Assembly (NCBI GenBank): GCA_027704905.1
Contig: JANIIK010000699.1
Span: forward strand, 1-64,000
Source: Muraenolepis orangiensis
Taxonomy: Eukaryota; Chordata; Actinopteri; Gadiformes; Muraenolepididae
Length of the DNA stretch: 64,000 bases
Reading direction: 5' to 3'
The notes under the pieces were generated by a model. That model did not search any database, had not been told where the DNA came from, and was given only the letters and a program-made list of their open reading frames with translations. Positions 60,561 through 64,000 of this stretch are shown one piece after another (the stretch's first letter is position 1; the number at the start of each line of letters is the position of its first letter). Position numbers and translations under genes: made by a program.

Positions 60561-61788
60561 ATCGCCAAGTGAAGAGGTAGGTGGTGGGTGGGTAGGTGAT
60601 ATTCATCACCCATAGCAGCGTTCTGTTTTGTAAGGGGGTTGATTAGATGGAAATAGACTCATCATGAACATATCTGTGTCATTAGCATGGGTTTTCGTCC
60701 AAATACCGTCACATATTGAGCAATGGCATAATTATTTGGCTAGTAGCTTAGCTTATAAATGCCTCTTTGTGACTTAACAGAGGAGACTACTTGTTACAAA
60801 TTGACCCTTGCATTTTCCCTCTAATAAAGGCTGGGGATTTATATTTATTTTGGTTATTCACTGACCAGATTCAACCAGCTGCTGGTAAACATCTGGCTGA
60901 CACATACTGCTATATACAATACAAGACATTTAAAAACATTGTAGATATACTATGTATATATACACACACACACACACAGCATTGAGTATTTACTTTTCTT
61001 TCATTCTTATCGTATGCATAACAGTATATATTCAGGAACAAAAAGCATACTATAACTATATACGAGAAGCATAATTGTTAGGCTATAAAATAGCTTAATT
61101 GTACACTTAATGATGCAAAAGACTAATTAGCCTAATGTCCCCACTGTTTCAGAATGTTTTAAAATATTTATTGTAGTAATTCATGAGAACTTAGACATAA
61201 CTAAATAATGTAATTCAACAAAAGCTACACGTAGGGTCGAATGTGAACCATGAGCTTATGCAAAAACAATCGGTAAATTAAACTGACAAGTGCTTTTTGA
61301 AAGTTGTGTTCAAAAACTTCTGCGCTATGTGGCATGATATAATTCAAGCTAACATGCATTTAATTAACATGATTATTTCTTATAAACCTCTTATCTGGTG
61401 GCGGCATATACAACGTTAGCTTCTGGGTTGCTCTGGTTAGCTTCTGGGTTACATTTTGGCTGTTGTCTTCTGTTCTTCTTACGAGGGAAAGTCATCGTTG
61501 AGTAAGTTATGTTAGCAGCGTCCTGATCGTAGGGAAGTTTTCAAATTTGATGATATTATTAACACTTTAAAAGACAAAACATTCATTAACTACACTTCTT
61601 ATATGGTTCATGATTCATGCTTTTCCAAGTATACAACTAGGTTTACCTGGCTTTCCTGGGTCTGAGACCTAATATTACTAGCTAAAAACAAAAGAGGGAA
61701 TGTATGTTATTTATTTATATCAGAAAGGGTTCAGACCTTCAGACCATATTTGTTAAATTAAAATGTACAGGTGCAATATTTAGCCTAC
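60561..61788. other. AT-rich interval, no gene recognised
   Basis: It should hold the leader exon of C on its left side and the cytoplasmic exons of A' on its right. Neither could be identified. A short CA run lies at 60962-60979. Confidence 0.4.
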
Positions 61789-62983
61789 CTCTCTGGAGTT
61801 GACGTTGGCGTGTTACTCTTAAAATCAATCCCAAGATTACCGCTACAAAGACAACATTCATGGCACCCAGTAGTCCACAAACCGTCCGGGTTTTGGATTC
61901 CTCACAATTACCTTGGAATTAAAAGGGGGAAAGAAATTGAATCTCATAGCTGTGGTTACCTGTTGGTTCTCTTGATAAAACGTGATATCCATCGACGACA
62001 TACATTGTGGTAATGAGAGCAACACTTTAAAAGAGTCTTTAAAAAAATGTTGAATTGCCCAAAAACAGTTTGTTCCCGAGGTAAGATATGTGAAAATACT
62101 ACGTCTGACGCATTCACTTTTTTGAGAATATTGTGAACTGGAGTTCAATTCATCTCTTTTTATTCATTAATAGTAATAGTAATAATAGTAATAATAGTTT
62201 GTGCATGTGTGTGTATATTTCTTCTTTGCAGCTAAATAAGTTTTTCAATGACTGCGATATTCATGCAGTTTCTATTTAATGTGTTTATCTTACTCTATAC
62301 AAAGTGACAAATAATAATACAACTATTATTGTTTACTTTTAGAGTTTGTGTCGTCGCCTTCGTGAATTCCATCATTTCCTTTGAAATAGACAAAAATATT
62401 ACACCGTAAAAACCAAATATCAGATTCAATTTCAAAGTGATTGTAATACTGAGAGAAAACATGTATCTTACCTTGAAGCATTAACAATGTTAAATTGACC
62501 ATAAACACCTCTGCATTGGTGTAGAACATGCAAAAATACCAGCCAGAGTCCGCTGAATTCACTTGAAGTATTGTTAGATTGAAGAAAGAGATACTGCTTT
62601 CAGTTACTAATCTACTCTGTGGGAAACCATGACTGTGTCTCCCTGTGTTATAATCAGTTCCATACACAGATGAGAGGACAATGGGATTGGATGTGTTAGC
62701 TGCTCTCATCCAGAAAGCCAGAGTTGTATAGCTGGACACATTGGTACAGGACAAGGTGACATTAGCCATCAGTTCTACCTTCATGATCCGATATTCAGGG
62801 AGCGAGACGACAAGCCAAGCTGAAAACAGATGAGTAAAAAAAATATATATCAACACTCTTTCATTATACAAAACTATAACTATTGTTGGAAGTGAAGTTC
62901 TTAAGACAGTGAGTGTTAACATGATGACAGTACTTACTTAAGGAGCTCAGAAGTAAATATCTTGTCAACACCAGCTCCATCAT
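61789..62983 (-). CDS. Gene A': single V-domain Ig-superfamily membrane receptor (copy of A)
   Basis: Minus-strand exons: leader 62983-62938 (MMELVLTRYLLLSSL), V 62819-62472, hinge 62378-62337, TM 61911-61789, all in phase 1. The V domain is nearly identical to gene A ('ANVTLSC', 'AFWMRAANTSNPIV', 'NSADSGWYFCMFYTNAEV'). The hinge cassette here keeps a donor (GTAAAC). The TM exon encodes 'NCEESKTRTVCGLLGAMN', then 'VVFVAVILGLILRVTRQRQ'. It shares only its last exon bases with gene A, so the two genes differ more in the membrane part than in the V domain. Cytoplasmic exons were not found. It may be the live member of the pair. Confidence 0.8.
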
Positions 62984-64000
62984 TGTCTCTTCTGTTAGTC
63001 CGTCTGGTGTTAACTCAGATGAAGTACGTGGTCTTCATGCAAAGAGGCGGGCTGACTGGTTGCCATGGCACTTTTATTTCATGTTGCATCAAACCAGAGC
63101 TTCCACTGAGGATTTTCATCGTCGCATCTTCAAATGACCGTTCAGTCGCAGCCAGAGGTGTAAACCAAATGTTTGCTTTTTTTAAATGTAAATTAGGAGG
63201 ATTGAGTTTATTGGTCACATGTACACACAGTGAAAAAAAGTTCTCTGGATTTAACTCATCCTAGTCTAGTATTAGGAGCAGTGGGCAGCTATTGTATATG
63301 CAGCACCCGGCGAGCAGTGTAGGGGTCTGGTGCCTTGCTTATGGGCATCTTCGCCGTGCCCAGGTGTTTCAGGGGACTTGAACCAGTGACCTTCCTGTTC
63401 CCAAGCCAAGTCCCAACTGACTGAGCTAGTGCCGCCCACTTCCCAAGCTTTATGTGGTAAATATTTGATCGACTGAACGAGTAATGGACACATTTGACCA
63501 GCACACCAACAATCTCTAATTGGACTCAGAGGCATAGATTATAATTGATTAAAATATGTTTACATATGTACAATTGTATGTACATCAAATAATTAAAATG
63601 CGGACATATCTGAATGAGGAAGACCCACATTTTCACCAGTTTGTGCCTCGAGCGAAATCACAGCGACCGAACTGTCTGACCTATGTTCCTCCAGCAAGCG
63701 GGATTTTCAGACAACTTTGAACGCGCAACTGTGGATATTATTGAATGACGATATCCATTCACCACGATTCATTCATGCATTCTTGGCCCTTAACCTTCTG
63801 GTAAATTACTTTCCCCCCACTTCTCTACACACATGAGTGCACTGTGTGTTCTGCTCCAGAAACAGAAGCGTTGGCACAATGGCACTGAGTTAAAATTCAT
63901 GGTCATTGATGGATATGAGTAATGGATCCTCACGTGCCCCACACCTAAAAGACATTCTAGCGATGAAGCTAGAGCCTGTGAGTTTTAAGCTTCCTGTCAC
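62984..64000. repeat. Duplicated flank of A' (matches 2305-4115)
   Basis: Collinear with the flank of gene A, but with one instead of two copies of the local tandem unit. It includes SINE family 1 at 63196-63446. The match continues to the window edge. Confidence 0.85.

Overview
This window looks like genomic DNA of a ray-finned fish, probably a percomorph-type teleost. The reasons are split vertebrate genes with GT/AG introns, novel immune-type receptor (NITR)-like immunoglobulin genes (a family known from teleosts), fish-type LINEs (Rex1/Babar-like, L2-like), tRNA-headed SINEs, and very long CA/GT, GA/CT and AT microsatellites. No bacterial features were seen. Most open frames here are transposons, low-complexity shadows or antisense shadows.

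The biological core is a decaying cluster of minus-strand immunoglobulin-superfamily receptors. Gene A (860-2304) and its near copy A' (61789-62983) encode signal peptide, one V-type Ig domain, a short hinge and a transmembrane segment. Gene B1 (6639-8249) encodes signal peptide, V domain, I-type domain with a J-like FGxG motif, transmembrane segment and an ITIM tail (LHYAAI). Its paralogue B2 (53092-54686) is a pseudogene with several independent lesions. Gene C (58843-60185) is a more distant V-I receptor with an ITIM (LLYVAV). Flanking repeats show that A and B belong to one duplicated unit. Unit 1 is A plus B1 (0.9-9.5 kb). Unit 2 is a split signal-peptide remnant of A (42218-42593) plus B2. 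A third unit starts with A' and runs off the right edge. If translated, B and C should be inhibitory surface receptors signalling through phosphatases, by analogy with NITRs.

Between the units, from left to right, lie: a local tandem duplication with SINEs (2.4-4.0 kb); a hAT scrap (11.2 kb); the last exon of a class A GPCR (12.1-12.6 kb); a copia-like retrotransposon with both LTRs, a half-tRNA-iMet primer site and a rearranged pol (13.9-19.4 kb); a Rex1-like LINE (19.6-20.9 kb); a drebrin-like gene fragment on the plus strand ending in an extraordinary poly-glutamate exon (21.7-25.8 kb); a 2-kb tandem duplication carrying a 21-bp minisatellite (26.5-30.7 kb); two possible exons of an unrecognised host gene (32.9-33.2 kb); a microsatellite desert (34.6-41.1 kb) with Gypsy and LINE fragments; an L2-like LINE (41.1-42.2 kb); and a nested nest at 44.4-50.5 kb in which a LINE sits in a solo LTR that sits in a palindromic repeat, which also holds a hAT element.

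The exon structures were assembled by eye from splice consensus, reading phase and comparison between copies. Cytoplasmic exons of A and A', the signal-peptide exon of C, and most host exons of the GPCR were not found.
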